64,000 nucleotides of DNA from BRH-c25 sp035627615 (GCA_035627615.1 DASPLL010000023.1:25007-89006), one strand, 5' to 3'. Numbered from the stretch's first letter, positions 1 through 9,196 are shown. A program made the numbers and translations. Notes: generated from the letters alone by a model not told the origin.

Positions 1-1464
1 TATCAGAACCCCATATTCGGCGCCTTTTCCTGTTCCGACCATTATGGCTGTCGGTGTGGCAAGACCTAACGCGCATGGGCAGGCTATAACCAATACCGCT
101 ATAAAGATCGTCAGTGAAAATACCGGAGTTTCACCTCCGATGAAATACCACGCCAATGCTGATACAACAGCTATTACAAAAACAATCGGTACAAAATATC
201 CTGATACTATATCTGCCATCTGTGCAATCGGTGCCTTTGATCCCTGGGCATCCTCCACCAGCTTTATTATCTGGGCGAGGGCCGTATCACTGCCGACCTT
301 GGTTGCTTTGAATCTGATGGAGCCTGTCTTGTTGATACTTGCAGCATAGACCTTATCTCCCTGTTTTTTCTCAACAGGAATACTTTCACCGGTAAGCATT
401 GATTCATCGATTGCCGTAAGTCCATCCACCACCTCACCGTCTACCGGTATTTTCGAGCCTGGCTTTACAACTATGATATCTCCTACCTCAACCTCTTCAA
501 TCGGTATTTCAATCTCCTTGTCGTCCTGCAATATGATAGCTGTCTTTGGCGCAAGGCCCATCAGTTTTTTTATAGCCTCTGAAGTCCTGCCCTTTGATAC
601 TGCCTCCAGCGATTTTCCTAAAAGGATCAATGCTATAATGACTCCCGCAGTTTCAAAGTACAGGTTCTCTACACTCATAAAATGTCCTTTACTTATCTGA
701 TACGTTGAATACAGGCTGTAGAGCACGGCTGCTGAAGTACCCATCGCTATCAGGGAGTCCATATTGGGACTTCTGCGCAGTATTGCCTTAAAGCCCACAG
801 TATAAAAGCGGTATCCGGCCACGATTACCGGTATGACGAGTCCTATCTGTACATACGCATAGAGCAGCGGGTAATCCATGGGATCCAGGGCTTCCGGCAG
901 CGGCCATCCCAGCATGGCGCCCATTGCTATATAAAGAAGAGGAACAGCAAAAACTGCTGAAACAATAAACTTGGTCCATAGGGTCCGGATTTCTTTTTCC
1001 TTGCGGAGCCTATCCTCATCCACCTTGTCCTTATTCTCTATTTCAAGGGCTTTGTAGCCGGCCTTTGCAATAGCCTGCTTGATTTCTGACAGTCTTAGTT
1101 CGGCCGGATTATAACGTATGATTGCTTTTTCAGCTGCAAAATTTACTGAAGCAGACTCTACACCGGAAAGTTTTCCGACCGCTTTTTCTATTGACTTGGC
1201 ACAAACAGCACAGGTCATACCTTCTATAGGTATGCTGACTTCCTTTGTGTTAACTTCCTTAATTGCCTCATAGCCTGCTTTTGTTACCGCATCCATAATG
1301 TCTTCCGGTTTGAGCTTTGCTTCATCATAAGTAATGGCAAGCTTATCCGTTGCTATATTCACGGCCGCCTCTGCAGTTCCCGGAAGCTTTTTGACTGCTC
1401 TCTCCACAGCTTTGGCACATGCTGCGCAGGTCATGCCGCTTATCTTATAGTTTTCTGATTTCAT
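1..1464 (-). CDS. copA: Copper-translocating P-type ATPase CopA (N-terminal 488 residues, cut by the window edge)
   Basis: This is a P1B-type ATPase that exports Cu(I) across the cytoplasmic membrane. Two N-terminal heavy-metal-associated domains are visible, each with a CxxC copper-binding motif (GMTCAAC near residue 10 and GMTCAVC near residue 84). Transmembrane helices follow, then the actuator-domain TGES motif, and the ion-channel motif CPC within IACPCALGLATPT close to the window edge. The phosphorylation DKTGT and ATP-binding domains lie outside the window. The start ATG at 1464 follows a good AAAGGAG site. A G-rich CsoR-like motif and a TATAAT box lie just upstream, suggesting copper-inducible expression. 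CPC and the double HMA fit copper rather than zinc or cadmium specificity. Confidence 0.95.
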   Translation of the reverse strand, partial: MKSENYKISGMTCAACAKAVERAVKKLPGTAEAAVNIATDKLAITYDEAKLKPEDIMDAVTKAGYEAIKEVNTKEVSIPIEGMTCAVCAKSIEKAVGKLSGVESASVNFAAEKAIIRYNPAELRLSEIKQAIAKAGYKALEIENKDKVDEDRLRKEKEIRTLWTKFIVSAVFAVPLLYIAMGAMLGWPLPEALDPMDYPLLYAYVQIGLVIPVIVAGYRFYTVGFKAILRRSPNMDSLIAMGTSAAVLYSLYSTYQISKGHFMSVENLYFETAGVIIALILLGKSLEAVSKGRTSEAIKKLMGLAPKTAIILQDDKEIEIPIEEVEVGDIIVVKPGSKIPVDGEVVDGLTAIDESMLTGESIPVEKKQGDKVYAASINKTGSIRFKATKVGSDTALAQIIKLVEDAQGSKAPIAQMADIVSGYFVPIVFVIAVVSALAWYFIGGETPVFSLTIFIAVLVIACPCALGLATPTAIMVGTGKGAEYGVLI

Positions 1465-1490
1465 AATTTTTCTCCTTTCGCAACTTACGT

Positions 1491-1507
1491 TACCCCCCTA
1501 CCCTATA
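1491..1507 (-). promoter_or_regulatory. Possible CsoR-type copper operator upstream of copA
   Basis: On the minus strand this reads TATAGGGTAGGGGGGTA. It sits between a TATAAT-like -10 box (1510-1515) and the copA ribosome binding site. G-tract/TA motifs of this kind resemble the operators bound by CsoR copper repressors in Firmicutes. No csoR gene is in the window, so the assignment rests on position and resemblance only. Confidence 0.35.
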
Positions 1508-1599
1508 TGATTATATCATACTCATTACTTGTGAAGATTTTATGAAGAAGAAAATTTAGAACAAAATTTTATAATAGTATTATTACCGGAATATAAATA

Positions 1600-1625
1600 A
1601 AAAAGGCTTCAATTGAAGCCTTTTT
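1600..1625. terminator. Rho-independent terminator
   Basis: A perfect inverted repeat AAAAAGGCTTC / GAAGCCTTTTT with an AATT centre, flanked by A and T runs. It lies 130 bp past the stop codon of the DUF2318 gene and upstream of the copA promoter, so it should end the exporter-DUF2318 transcript. The symmetry would allow termination in either direction. Confidence 0.8.
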
Positions 1626-1753
1626 ACTACAATAGAAGCTTTTTTTGAAACTTGCTTACGGGCATGATTAATTAATGTGGAATTGATGCCCCTGCCTGTT
1701 ATAATGACAGGAGGGAATCTAATCATCCCGCCTGTCTTCGCACAATGAAATTA

Positions 1754-2320
1754 TTACCTTTTCCAATCAGCAAATAAACCTTTGCTATCCGACAGAAACT
1801 CTTTCTTTACTACAATATACTCACCATCATCGGTTTTATTCTCCTGAAGCACCGGCACAGGATTGCATCCGCCTCTCACCACCTCAACATCATCTACTCC
1901 GAATACATTTCCGCAATTCTGACATACGAGTGTGTTACCTTCCTGCTTATAATAGCCCTGACCGGAATCAAAACATATCTGGCATGTATTCAGCGCTGTA
2001 CGGATACTTCCATCAGCTGCTTTGACTGCCAGCACTTCCATATAGGTATCGCCGGATTTGTAAGGATAAAATTTGGCTTTTTCACTGATCTCACTTTTTA
2101 ATATCTTAAGATCTTCATCTTTTGGTATATCCGGGTTTTCATTGTTTTCTGCAGTTACCGCCGGTTTGGTTGAATCCACTGAAGATGCTTGCTGTCCCTT
2201 GTTGCTGCTCATGGCTGAATATACTGCAAAGGATGCTAAGACCACAACAAGTAATATAAATATATAATTCTTGCTCTTATTCATTTTAGTTTTTGTGTTT
2301 TGCTTCTTATTATTACCCAT
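1754..2320 (-). CDS. DUF2318 membrane-anchored Fe-S-type protein
   Basis: A 188-residue protein with a short basic N-terminus, one transmembrane anchor (about residues 19-40, probable signal anchor) and a low-complexity linker. The conserved DUF2318 domain follows, with the motif NTCQICFDSG, a second pair CQNCGN, and GGCNPVP near residue 152. These cysteine pairs are the hallmark of the family (FtrD-like), where they are thought to hold metal or an Fe-S cluster outside the membrane. The gene lies 93 bp behind the His-rich exporter on the same strand and shares its transcript. DUF2318 proteins often accompany metal transport genes in anaerobes, which fits this context. The exact substrate is unknown. 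Confidence 0.85.
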   Translation of the reverse strand: MGNNKKQNTKTKMNKSKNYIFILLVVVLASFAVYSAMSSNKGQQASSVDSTKPAVTAENNENPDIPKDEDLKILKSEISEKAKFYPYKSGDTYMEVLAVKAADGSIRTALNTCQICFDSGQGYYKQEGNTLVCQNCGNVFGVDDVEVVRGGCNPVPVLQENKTDDGEYIVVKKEFLSDSKGLFADWKR

Positions 2321-2413
2321 AATAACTCCACCCTTCGTTTTTTTATAATGATATATGCTGAATGTGTAGATATTATGGAGAAGTTAAAATGGTTACTAAA
2401 CAGGCATCCGTTT

Positions 2414-3472
2414 TCAGTGCTGATGAGCATGATGTATATCCGGCATGTGCTCATGTACATGTACAATTTCATCGTGCAGGTGCAGATGGCTATGCTCACC
2501 ATAGACCGGCGCCTGATGAATATGGTTGTGATGCCCGTCCGAATGATTATGTCTGTGTTCATGCTCTATCGCCTCGTGGCAGTGCTGATGTCCATGCCTT
2601 TCTTCCAGCGCAAAGTAAGTTCCGGTAAGCATTACTGCTGTTGCTGCTATAAATTTCATAGTCACAGGCTCAGAAAAAACAATATATGATATTCCAACGC
2701 CTATAAACGGCGCAACAGCATAGTATGTACTTGTCCTGGCAGCACCCAGTTGTCTTTGTGCCGTTACATAAAAGAGTATGCTCATTCCATAAGCAAATAG
2801 ACCAAGCAGCAGTGCCAGTAGAATATCAGCGGCATCCGGAAATATCTCTTTTGCTGAAACAGCAATAATCAGAGCGCATATACCTGATCCGAAGCCCTTT
2901 ATTATTACTATCTGAACCGGATCCTTCAGTGAAAGCTTTCGTGTGCAGTTGTTCTCAAGTCCCCAAAAAGTACAGGCGAGCAGAACAAATACTGAACCAA
3001 TAGAAAAGGAAAAACTGCTGATATCCTGAATTGTAAGCATCATACTTGAAACAGTTACAAAAAGAATGGCTGTCCACAGCCGTTTTCCTATTGCCTCCTT
3101 AAATATAATGAGTGCAATAATAGAAGTTGCGACGATTTCAAAATTATTCAATAAAGAAGCGTTTGCAGGGCTTGTCATTGTAAGCCCGATCAGTAGAGAA
3201 ACCGGAGCTGATACATCCAACAATATCATCAGAACGATAAAAGGAAGCTCCTTTTTTGTGAGCCCCGCTTCCACGGTTTCTGCTTTGGAGATTCTTCTCA
3301 GGCTGTAAACAATAAGCATCCCCATTCCTGCTCCAAGATAAAGAAGTGAAGATAACATTATTGGAGATATTTTTTCAAGCAGCAGCTTTGAAAAGGGTGC
3401 GCTCATTCCAAATAACGCTGCCGCAAGTATAGCCTGCCCGGCTGCTGTATAGTTTCCAAGCTTTGACTTCAT
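2414..3472 (-). CDS. DMT/EamA-family exporter with histidine-rich C-terminal tail
   Basis: A 352-residue protein. The first 290 residues form about ten transmembrane helices in two EamA repeats, typical of drug/metabolite transporters. The last 60 residues are a hydrophilic tail with about two dozen histidines (for example HGHQHCHEAIEHEH, DGHHNHIH, HSHLHLHDE). Tails of this sort bind transition metals (Ni, Co, Zn), so a metal exporter or metal-sensing transporter is likely. EamA proteins normally end soon after helix 10, so the tail is an addition. The start ATG follows GGAGG at a good distance. A perfect 40-bp palindrome overlaps the promoter. DUF2318 is co-transcribed downstream. The identity of the metal is inference. 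Confidence 0.85.
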   Translation of the reverse strand: MKSKLGNYTAAGQAILAAALFGMSAPFSKLLLEKISPIMLSSLLYLGAGMGMLIVYSLRRISKAETVEAGLTKKELPFIVLMILLDVSAPVSLLIGLTMTSPANASLLNNFEIVATSIIALIIFKEAIGKRLWTAILFVTVSSMMLTIQDISSFSFSIGSVFVLLACTFWGLENNCTRKLSLKDPVQIVIIKGFGSGICALIIAVSAKEIFPDAADILLALLLGLFAYGMSILFYVTAQRQLGAARTSTYYAVAPFIGVGISYIVFSEPVTMKFIAATAVMLTGTYFALEERHGHQHCHEAIEHEHRHNHSDGHHNHIHQAPVYGEHSHLHLHDEIVHVHEHMPDIHHAHQH

Positions 3473-3489
3473 ACATAAACCTCCATTAT

Positions 3490-3529
3490 ATTATAGGGGT
3501 ATTGTAATATATTACAATACCCCTATAAT
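3490..3529 (-). promoter_or_regulatory. Perfect 40-bp palindrome overlapping the promoter of the His-rich exporter
   Basis: Twenty-base arms match without mismatch. Each half contains AGGGGTATTGTAAT or its complement. On the minus strand a TTGTAA -35-like box inside it is followed 16 bp later by TATAAT. The start codon of the exporter is only 18 bp from its edge. The geometry is that of a repressor or activator site covering a promoter. The GGGGTA/TACCCC halves recall metal-sensor operators, but the protein that binds is not identifiable. Confidence 0.7.
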
Positions 3530-3562
3530 TATAACACATCATACCACAAGCAGACAGCCATC

Positions 3563-3582
3563 AGAACCGTCCCCGTGTCAGA
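3563..3582 (+). repeat. Dispersed repeat copy (GAACCGTCCCCGTGTCAGA)
   Basis: An isolated half-element sharing the CGTCCCCGTG core with the repeats flanking the transposase at 8434-9195. It lies just downstream of the RND adaptor gene stop codon. It is probably a REP-like unit. Confidence 0.5.
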
Positions 3583-3588
3583 ACTCCG

Positions 3589-4830
3589 TTAATTTTTAAC
3601 TGCCACTTTTTCCCCATCCTTCAGGTCACTATTTCCGGCTATGACTACCTGCTCTTCCGCCTTAAGGCCTTTAAGAACCTCGTAATATGCTTCATCGGAA
3701 TAACTTAATGTGACTGCTTTTTTTACTGCCTTCCCTTCCAGTATAACATACACATAATTGCTGCCGCTTTCCTGGAGCACTGCTTCCTTGGGTACTGCCA
3801 AAGCATTTTTATGCTGATCGGTTATGATTTCCATAGTACCGAACATTCCTGCCTTTATAAGACTGCCTTTATTTGCAACCTCCGCTTTGACGGGATAAGT
3901 GCCGGTCTTTTCATCCAGAGCAGGACTTATGTTGGTAAGCTTTCCGGAAAAATATTCACCTTTCAATGCATCGATTATGACAGATACCTCCTGTCCCTCC
4001 TTCAAGCTCCCGATATTTAACTCCGACACTCCGCTCTCCAGATAGACAGTATCCAGGTTTACTACTGAAAACACAGGAGCTCCCGGCGCAGTATTCTCAC
4101 CTACGGAAGCGCTGCGGCTTGCCACGATACCCGATATGGGGGAAAGCACCGAGGTATCCTTGTAGTTCTCCTCTGCCATTTGATAGTCATTTTGTGCTAT
4201 TTTTAACGCTATTTCCGCACTCTTCACATCAAATCCGTGGTTCCTTTCCACCTGGGAGAGATTTGATTCTGCGCTTTCAAATTGTTCCTTTGCCAGATTA
4301 TACCTCGATTCCCACTGTTCAAATTCCGATTGGGATATGACCAAGGAGTCGTATAAGCCCTTTATGCGGTTATACTCTTTTTCAGTTGTATCATAGTTTA
4401 TCTTTGCGGTATTATATTGTGTCCGCGCCAGCTCTATCTGCTGCGGGTCCAATCCGCTGTCCTTGCCGTAATCCTTAAGCCGCTCCAGGGTAAGCTGTGC
4501 GTTTTTTACCCCTGCGTCAGCCTTCTCATACTGCAATTCATATACCGTATCATCTATTTTACAAAGCAGATCCCCCGCCTTTACCGGGCTGCCCATATCC
4601 GCCCTGACTGCCAGCACCGTTCCGCCGACTTTTGCAGTTACAAGTGCGCTTTCCTTCGGCTGTATCTTTCCGGGAAGGACCAGCTTGTTTCCGAAATCCC
4701 TTGTCTTCACTGCAGTTGTTTTTACATACTTTACTTTTCCCTCCGACTCAGCTGATGCAGGCGCATCATTTTTTGCACAGCCTGCCAGCATAAAAACCGG
4801 GATCAATATCAACGCCAATAGCTTTTTCAT
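3589..4830 (-). CDS. RND efflux periplasmic-adaptor-type lipoprotein (HlyD/AcrA family)
   Basis: A 413-residue membrane fusion protein. It starts with a lipoprotein signal ending in the lipobox LAGC (Cys 18). A split biotinyl-lipoyl domain follows, interrupted by a long alpha-helical hairpin (about residues 105-200), then the second lipoyl half with the S-x-S-V-G-E motif, a beta-barrel and a membrane-proximal domain. Such adaptors couple RND pumps to substrate export. In a Gram-positive cell it would be anchored on the outer face of the membrane by its lipid. Its ATG overlaps the permease stop codon by four bases (ATGA), so the two are translationally coupled and should form one pump. The substrate cannot be read from sequence. 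Confidence 0.9.
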   Translation of the reverse strand: MKKLLALILIPVFMLAGCAKNDAPASAESEGKVKYVKTTAVKTRDFGNKLVLPGKIQPKESALVTAKVGGTVLAVRADMGSPVKAGDLLCKIDDTVYELQYEKADAGVKNAQLTLERLKDYGKDSGLDPQQIELARTQYNTAKINYDTTEKEYNRIKGLYDSLVISQSEFEQWESRYNLAKEQFESAESNLSQVERNHGFDVKSAEIALKIAQNDYQMAEENYKDTSVLSPISGIVASRSASVGENTAPGAPVFSVVNLDTVYLESGVSELNIGSLKEGQEVSVIIDALKGEYFSGKLTNISPALDEKTGTYPVKAEVANKGSLIKAGMFGTMEIITDQHKNALAVPKEAVLQESGSNYVYVILEGKAVKKAVTLSYSDEAYYEVLKGLKAEEQVVIAGNSDLKDGEKVAVKN

Positions 4831-7800
4831 ATATTCATCTCCTTTTTGGATAAAAGTCCTCTCCCCATTTCTTTAGCTCCGTCGATCATTATATACAGGA
4901 CAGGTATTACAACCAGTGTCAGCATTGTAGACACACTTAATCCGAACATCAGTCCATAACCCATGGAAGCAAAGAAAGGCTGCTTTAAGGTCATGGGCAG
5001 TATACCGCCCACAGTCGTAATTGTGGTAGCCATAACCGGCTTGAACCTTGTAATCCCTGTCTCTTTTACGGCATCATACAAGGAATAGCCGTTTTTTCTA
5101 AGGTAATTGATGTAATCCACCAGCACAATTGCATTATTGACAGCTATGCCGACCAGAGCGACAACTCCGATAAAAGCAAGAAAGTCAAATTTGTGGCCCG
5201 TAACAGCCAGCCCCGGCATAACCCCTATCAGAGCAAGGGGTACTGTAAACAGTATGATCAGAGGCTGTGACAACGAATTGAACTGTGTTGCCAGTATAAG
5301 GTATACCAGAATCGCTGCAATTATCATGTTTGCGAACATATCAGCAAAGCTTTCCTCCATGTTTTCCATCTCACCGCCATACTCGATGGTTACCCCTTCA
5401 GGCAATTGATAATCCGATACTGCCTCCTTGAATGCATCAAGCACTTCTACTGCAGTTATACCGGTATTGATGCTTGCCGATACATAGATAAGCCTCTTCA
5501 TTTCTTCATGGTCGATGCTGTTAAGGCTCTCACTGTCGACAATTTCCGCTACCTGCAAAAATGGAATGGACTGCCCGCTGTTCGAGTAAAAGTAAAGGTT
5601 CTTTATATCTTCAACAGTCTTCAAACGCTCTTTAGTAGTCCTTATGACCACATCAATCTCATCCTGGTTATTTTTAAAGGTTGTCGCCGTCAGACCGTAA
5701 ACAGCATTTCTCACACCCAATGCAACAGTCATATCATTTAGACCCAGAGCAGCAGCCTTTGCCTTATTAACCCGCACCTGCAGCTCAGGTGCACCGGTTT
5801 CGATCCCGTCCTCTACATCCCTTGTTCCCTGCATGGCTTCCAGTGTTTTTGCATATTCCCTCGCAACCTGCTTCAAATCCTCCAGGTTCTCCCCTTTGAC
5901 TCGTATATATATAGGCCTGTCGCTGGGCGGACCGGTTACCAGCTCCTGTACCTTTATTTCCGGGCCGGGAATGTCCTTCACTATTTCCCTGAACTCTTCA
6001 GCCAGCTGCATGCTGGTCTTTTCCCTGTGATCCTTCTCATATAAGTCTATGGTAATCCTTGCTATATTGGGTGTGCTTCCCGAATTGACCGAAAAATCAC
6101 TCAGACTGTCTGCACCGTATGCCCCGATATTGGATACGAAGCTCTTTATTTCAGGAAATCCGAAGAGCCTCTTTTCCACTTCCTCCGTAAGAGCAGAGGT
6201 GGTTTCCAGGGTAGTTCCCTTGGGTGCGTCAATATCTATATACAAACGTGTATTATCTGTTGCACCGAACATTTCGACCTTCAGTATTCCTAAGGGTATG
6301 AGCAGCATGCTGGAAACAAACAGAATAACCGAAATACCTATGGCAGCAAGCCTTCTTTTTTTGCTGCTTATGATCAGGCACAATTTCTCTCCATACCAGT
6401 TGATTATTGGATGTTTATTGTCTTTCCTGCTCCTGTAAAGTTTGAGATACATCAGCAATGCGAATAAGCTGCCGAACAGCCATGATAAAAGTCCAAATTC
6501 AAAGGCCCCTGTATTGCTGTATTTGAAGGAATACATCCCTAGGATGAATACAATGATCACCGAAAGCATTCTTCCGTATTTTTTAATGTATGGATGTTCT
6601 TTTTTAATATGGATACCGTGTCGCTGTTTAAGAAGCCTTGCACTTAGTATGGGTGTTATTGTCAGAGCAATGAACAGGGATGCACTAAGCGCAAATATTA
6701 CAACCTTCGGAATGTCTGCTATAAAGTCCCCCGTTATTCCTTCCGCCAATATGAGCGGGAAGAATGCCGCCAGTGTCGTCAATGTTGAAGAAGCTACAGC
6801 AGGCGCTATTTGATTGGTTCCGGCTTCTGCCGCCAATTCGGAGTCTACACCCATAAGCCGGAGCCGGTCGATATTCTCCATTATAACAACTCCGTTGTCC
6901 ACCAGCATGCCCACCGACAGAACAAGGGAGAACAAAGATACGGTATTGAAGGTAATACCGGATGCATTCATCAGACCCAGGGTCGACAGGATAGCGAGGG
7001 GAATAACGAAGGAGACGATGATGGACTCCCTGAGGCCGATAAACAGGAAAAGCACCATTATGACAAGGAATAATCCCGATTTGGCATTATTGATTACCGT
7101 ACCCAGCTCATCCTGTACATAAACTGAGGTATCTCCGCTGATTTCCACCTGAAGGTTCTCAGGATACGCTGTACCTTTTTTGCTTTCCAGCATATCTCTG
7201 ATTTCCTTACTTATTTTGATGACATCGCCGGCTTCCTTTTTCTTGACGGATAAAGCGACAGTTTTCTGAGTTCCCGGCTTGCCGCTTCCAAGCCCTACCG
7301 CCATCCTGGAATAGGATTCAGCGTCCTTGTACCCGTCCTCTACCTCTGCAATATCACCCAGAAGCAGCGGGCTGCTGCCGATATATGAGACAATAACCTG
7401 CTTAAGCTGCTCCGGTTCGGCATACTGCCCCACTGTCCTGATATTGAACTGTTTGTTGTCCAGGGTAATATTCCCGCCGGGGAAGTCTATGTTGGACTGT
7501 GAAATTGCCGCACCGATCCGGTCAAGGGACAGGTTATATACCGCAAGCTTCTGGGGATCGACAGTTATTTTTATTTCTCTCTCCAGCCCGCCGATTATCT
7601 CAACATCAGAAACATGGTTGATCTTCTCCAGTTCATCCTTAATTCTCTCAGCCATTTTTTTCAGCTCGGCAAAATCATAATCCCCAGCAAGATTTATAAT
7701 CATGATAGGCGAATTATTTGTCTTAAAATCCGAAACCTCCGGAATGTCGGCATCCTCCGGCAGGTCAGGCTGAACAGCCGCGACCTTATCACGGGTCTTC

Positions 7801-8183
7801 TGTATCATGTCGTCAATGTCGACGTCGGTCTCGAATTCCAGGAATACCATTGAATACCCCAATCCGGAGCTGGAGCTGATGTTTTTGACATGCTCCAATT
7901 CATCAAGCTTCCTCTCAAGCTTGTTGGTCACAAGAAACTCCACTTCCTCCGGTGAAGCGCCGTTATATGTCGTCAGTACCATTCCATATGGTATGACAAC
8001 TTTTGGATTGATTTCTCTTGGAAGCTCATTATAAGCGGTAATACCCCATATAATCAGCATCAGAATGATCAGATAAATCAGCCGGTGTCTCTTTATAAAA
8101 AAGGAAGCCCACCTTCCGAGGATATTATTTTGATCTTGTAATTCCAAGATTGTATCCGTCTTGTTTTTACCATCCTGAACCAT
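4827..8183 (-). CDS. RND-family efflux permease (AcrB/HAE1-like)
   Basis: A proton-driven resistance-nodulation-division transporter of 1118 residues. It has the tandem RND layout: TM1, a large porter domain, TM2-7, a second porter domain and TM8-12. The TM4 segment reads GMLVDNGVVIMENIDR, with a single Asp where many HAE1 pumps have Asp-Asp. TM10-11 carries GIAVNNAIVLVDY. Between TM6 and the second half there is an extra stretch (about residues 530-595) with two more hydrophobic segments. I chose the ATG at 8183 because GAGGGGTGG stands just before it; the frame stays open to 8267, but the upstream starts lack such a site. It is the first gene of a two-gene operon with the adaptor. Drug or fatty-acid-like export is typical of the family. 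Confidence 0.9.
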   Translation of the reverse strand: MVQDGKNKTDTILELQDQNNILGRWASFFIKRHRLIYLIILMLIIWGITAYNELPREINPKVVIPYGMVLTTYNGASPEEVEFLVTNKLERKLDELEHVKNISSSSGLGYSMVFLEFETDVDIDDMIQKTRDKVAAVQPDLPEDADIPEVSDFKTNNSPIMIINLAGDYDFAELKKMAERIKDELEKINHVSDVEIIGGLEREIKITVDPQKLAVYNLSLDRIGAAISQSNIDFPGGNITLDNKQFNIRTVGQYAEPEQLKQVIVSYIGSSPLLLGDIAEVEDGYKDAESYSRMAVGLGSGKPGTQKTVALSVKKKEAGDVIKISKEIRDMLESKKGTAYPENLQVEISGDTSVYVQDELGTVINNAKSGLFLVIMVLFLFIGLRESIIVSFVIPLAILSTLGLMNASGITFNTVSLFSLVLSVGMLVDNGVVIMENIDRLRLMGVDSELAAEAGTNQIAPAVASSTLTTLAAFFPLILAEGITGDFIADIPKVVIFALSASLFIALTITPILSARLLKQRHGIHIKKEHPYIKKYGRMLSVIIVFILGMYSFKYSNTGAFEFGLLSWLFGSLFALLMYLKLYRSRKDNKHPIINWYGEKLCLIISSKKRRLAAIGISVILFVSSMLLIPLGILKVEMFGATDNTRLYIDIDAPKGTTLETTSALTEEVEKRLFGFPEIKSFVSNIGAYGADSLSDFSVNSGSTPNIARITIDLYEKDHREKTSMQLAEEFREIVKDIPGPEIKVQELVTGPPSDRPIYIRVKGENLEDLKQVAREYAKTLEAMQGTRDVEDGIETGAPELQVRVNKAKAAALGLNDMTVALGVRNAVYGLTATTFKNNQDEIDVVIRTTKERLKTVEDIKNLYFYSNSGQSIPFLQVAEIVDSESLNSIDHEEMKRLIYVSASINTGITAVEVLDAFKEAVSDYQLPEGVTIEYGGEMENMEESFADMFANMIIAAILVYLILATQFNSLSQPLIILFTVPLALIGVMPGLAVTGHKFDFLAFIGVVALVGIAVNNAIVLVDYINYLRKNGYSLYDAVKETGITRFKPVMATTITTVGGILPMTLKQPFFASMGYGLMFGLSVSTMLTLVVIPVLYIMIDGAKEMGRGLLSKKEMNI

Positions 8184-8287
8184 AATATTGACCACCCCTC
8201 TTTCTGCATTCATGGAAAAATACGCTATATATGGAAATAAGTCTGATGATTTTATAATTCTAATCAAATTCTAATCTTCAGTTATTT

Positions 8288-8365
8288 AAAAATCCACGGG
8301 AAAATCCACGGGGACGTTAAAAATCCACGGGCAATCAAAATCCACGGGGACGCTTCACTCGTCTC
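8288..8365. repeat. Left-flank repeat cluster of the REP-associated transposase
   Basis: Four direct copies of AAAATCCACGGG lie within 65 bp; two extend to CCACGGGGACG. The last copy runs into GGGACG-cttcact-CGTCTCC, which can form a hairpin. The same core appears inverted (CGTCCCCGTGG) just behind the transposase gene at 9197. This is the usual arrangement of repeats mobilised by a Y1 transposase. Confidence 0.65.
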
Positions 8366-8433
8366 CTTCTACGGTTTCAAGTAAATATTTTACATATATT
8401 ATAAATAATGTTATTATATTATGGGGTGATAAA

Positions 8434-9195
8434 ATGGCAAGACAGGCCAGAAGGCATAGTGATACCGGAATATATCATATAATGCTGAGAGGAATAGACA
8501 AGAGACTTATTTTTATGGATGACGACGATAAAAAGAAGTTTATGGCAGGACTGGAAAAGGTTAAGGAATCAGCATATTTTAAGCTTTATGCCTATTGTCT
8601 TATGGATAATCATATTCACTTATTGCTGGAAGAGAATGAAGCGCTTGGAACAATTGTTAAGCGCATAACTGTAGGATATGTACAATGGCACAATAATAAG
8701 TATGAAAGAACAGGACATTTGTTTAGCAATAGATATCAAAGTGAACCTGTCGAGTCGGAAAACTATCTTTTCACTGCATTGAGATATATTCATCAAAATC
8801 CTGTAAAAGCCGGTATGGTAAAGCAAGCTGAAGATTATCCCTGGAGCAGTTATTATGATTATATAAAGGCATATAATAAAGATGATACATTAGTTGAACC
8901 AGGTTTTATTTTAGATTATTTTGGGACCCAGGACAACTTTGTGTCTTTTATGAATGAGTCTAACAATGATGAGTGTATGGAATATAAAGCTGTTCTGAAA
9001 TATACCGATACACAGCTGAGAGCTTGGATAGAAAACAGATATAGCATAGAAGCCATCCTGGCTTTACCTGCCATATCCAGAATCAAACAGATTATAGAAA
9101 TTTACAATGAAACCGGTTCAAGTATAAGACAGCTGAGCAGGGTACTGGGAATGGGAAGATCAATAGTGGGAAAAGCAGTGAAAGCAGACAGATGA
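8434..9195 (+). CDS. REP-associated tyrosine transposase (Y1/RAYT, IS200-like)
   Basis: A 253-residue single-strand DNA transposase. The Y1_Tnp domain occupies about residues 1-150. It shows the HUH metal-binding motif as DNHIHLLLE (His 60 and His 62) and the catalytic tyrosine in RYIHQNPVKAG (near residue 118). The C-terminal 100 residues are a helical, DNA-binding-like extension with a helix-turn-helix look (SSIRQLSRVLGMGRS). RAYTs are single-copy domesticated relatives of IS200/IS605 that act on short palindromic repeats. Here both flanks carry inverted copies of a CCACGGGGACG core. The reading frame is intact, with a GGGGTGA ribosome binding site before ATG. It is probably functional. Confidence 0.88.
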   Translation: MARQARRHSDTGIYHIMLRGIDKRLIFMDDDDKKKFMAGLEKVKESAYFKLYAYCLMDNHIHLLLEENEALGTIVKRITVGYVQWHNNKYERTGHLFSNRYQSEPVESENYLFTALRYIHQNPVKAGMVKQAEDYPWSSYYDYIKAYNKDDTLVEPGFILDYFGTQDNFVSFMNESNNDECMEYKAVLKYTDTQLRAWIENRYSIEAILALPAISRIKQIIEIYNETGSSIRQLSRVLGMGRSIVGKAVKADR

Positions 9196-9196
9196 A

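Noticed and set aside
2300..2689. Plus-strand frames of 129 and 88 codons rich in His/Met
   Set aside because: They are the antisense of the histidine-rich tail codons of the DMT exporter.
8184..8267. Longer start for the RND permease
   Set aside because: The upstream in-frame starts lack a ribosome binding site, and the extra residues do not resemble RND N-termini.
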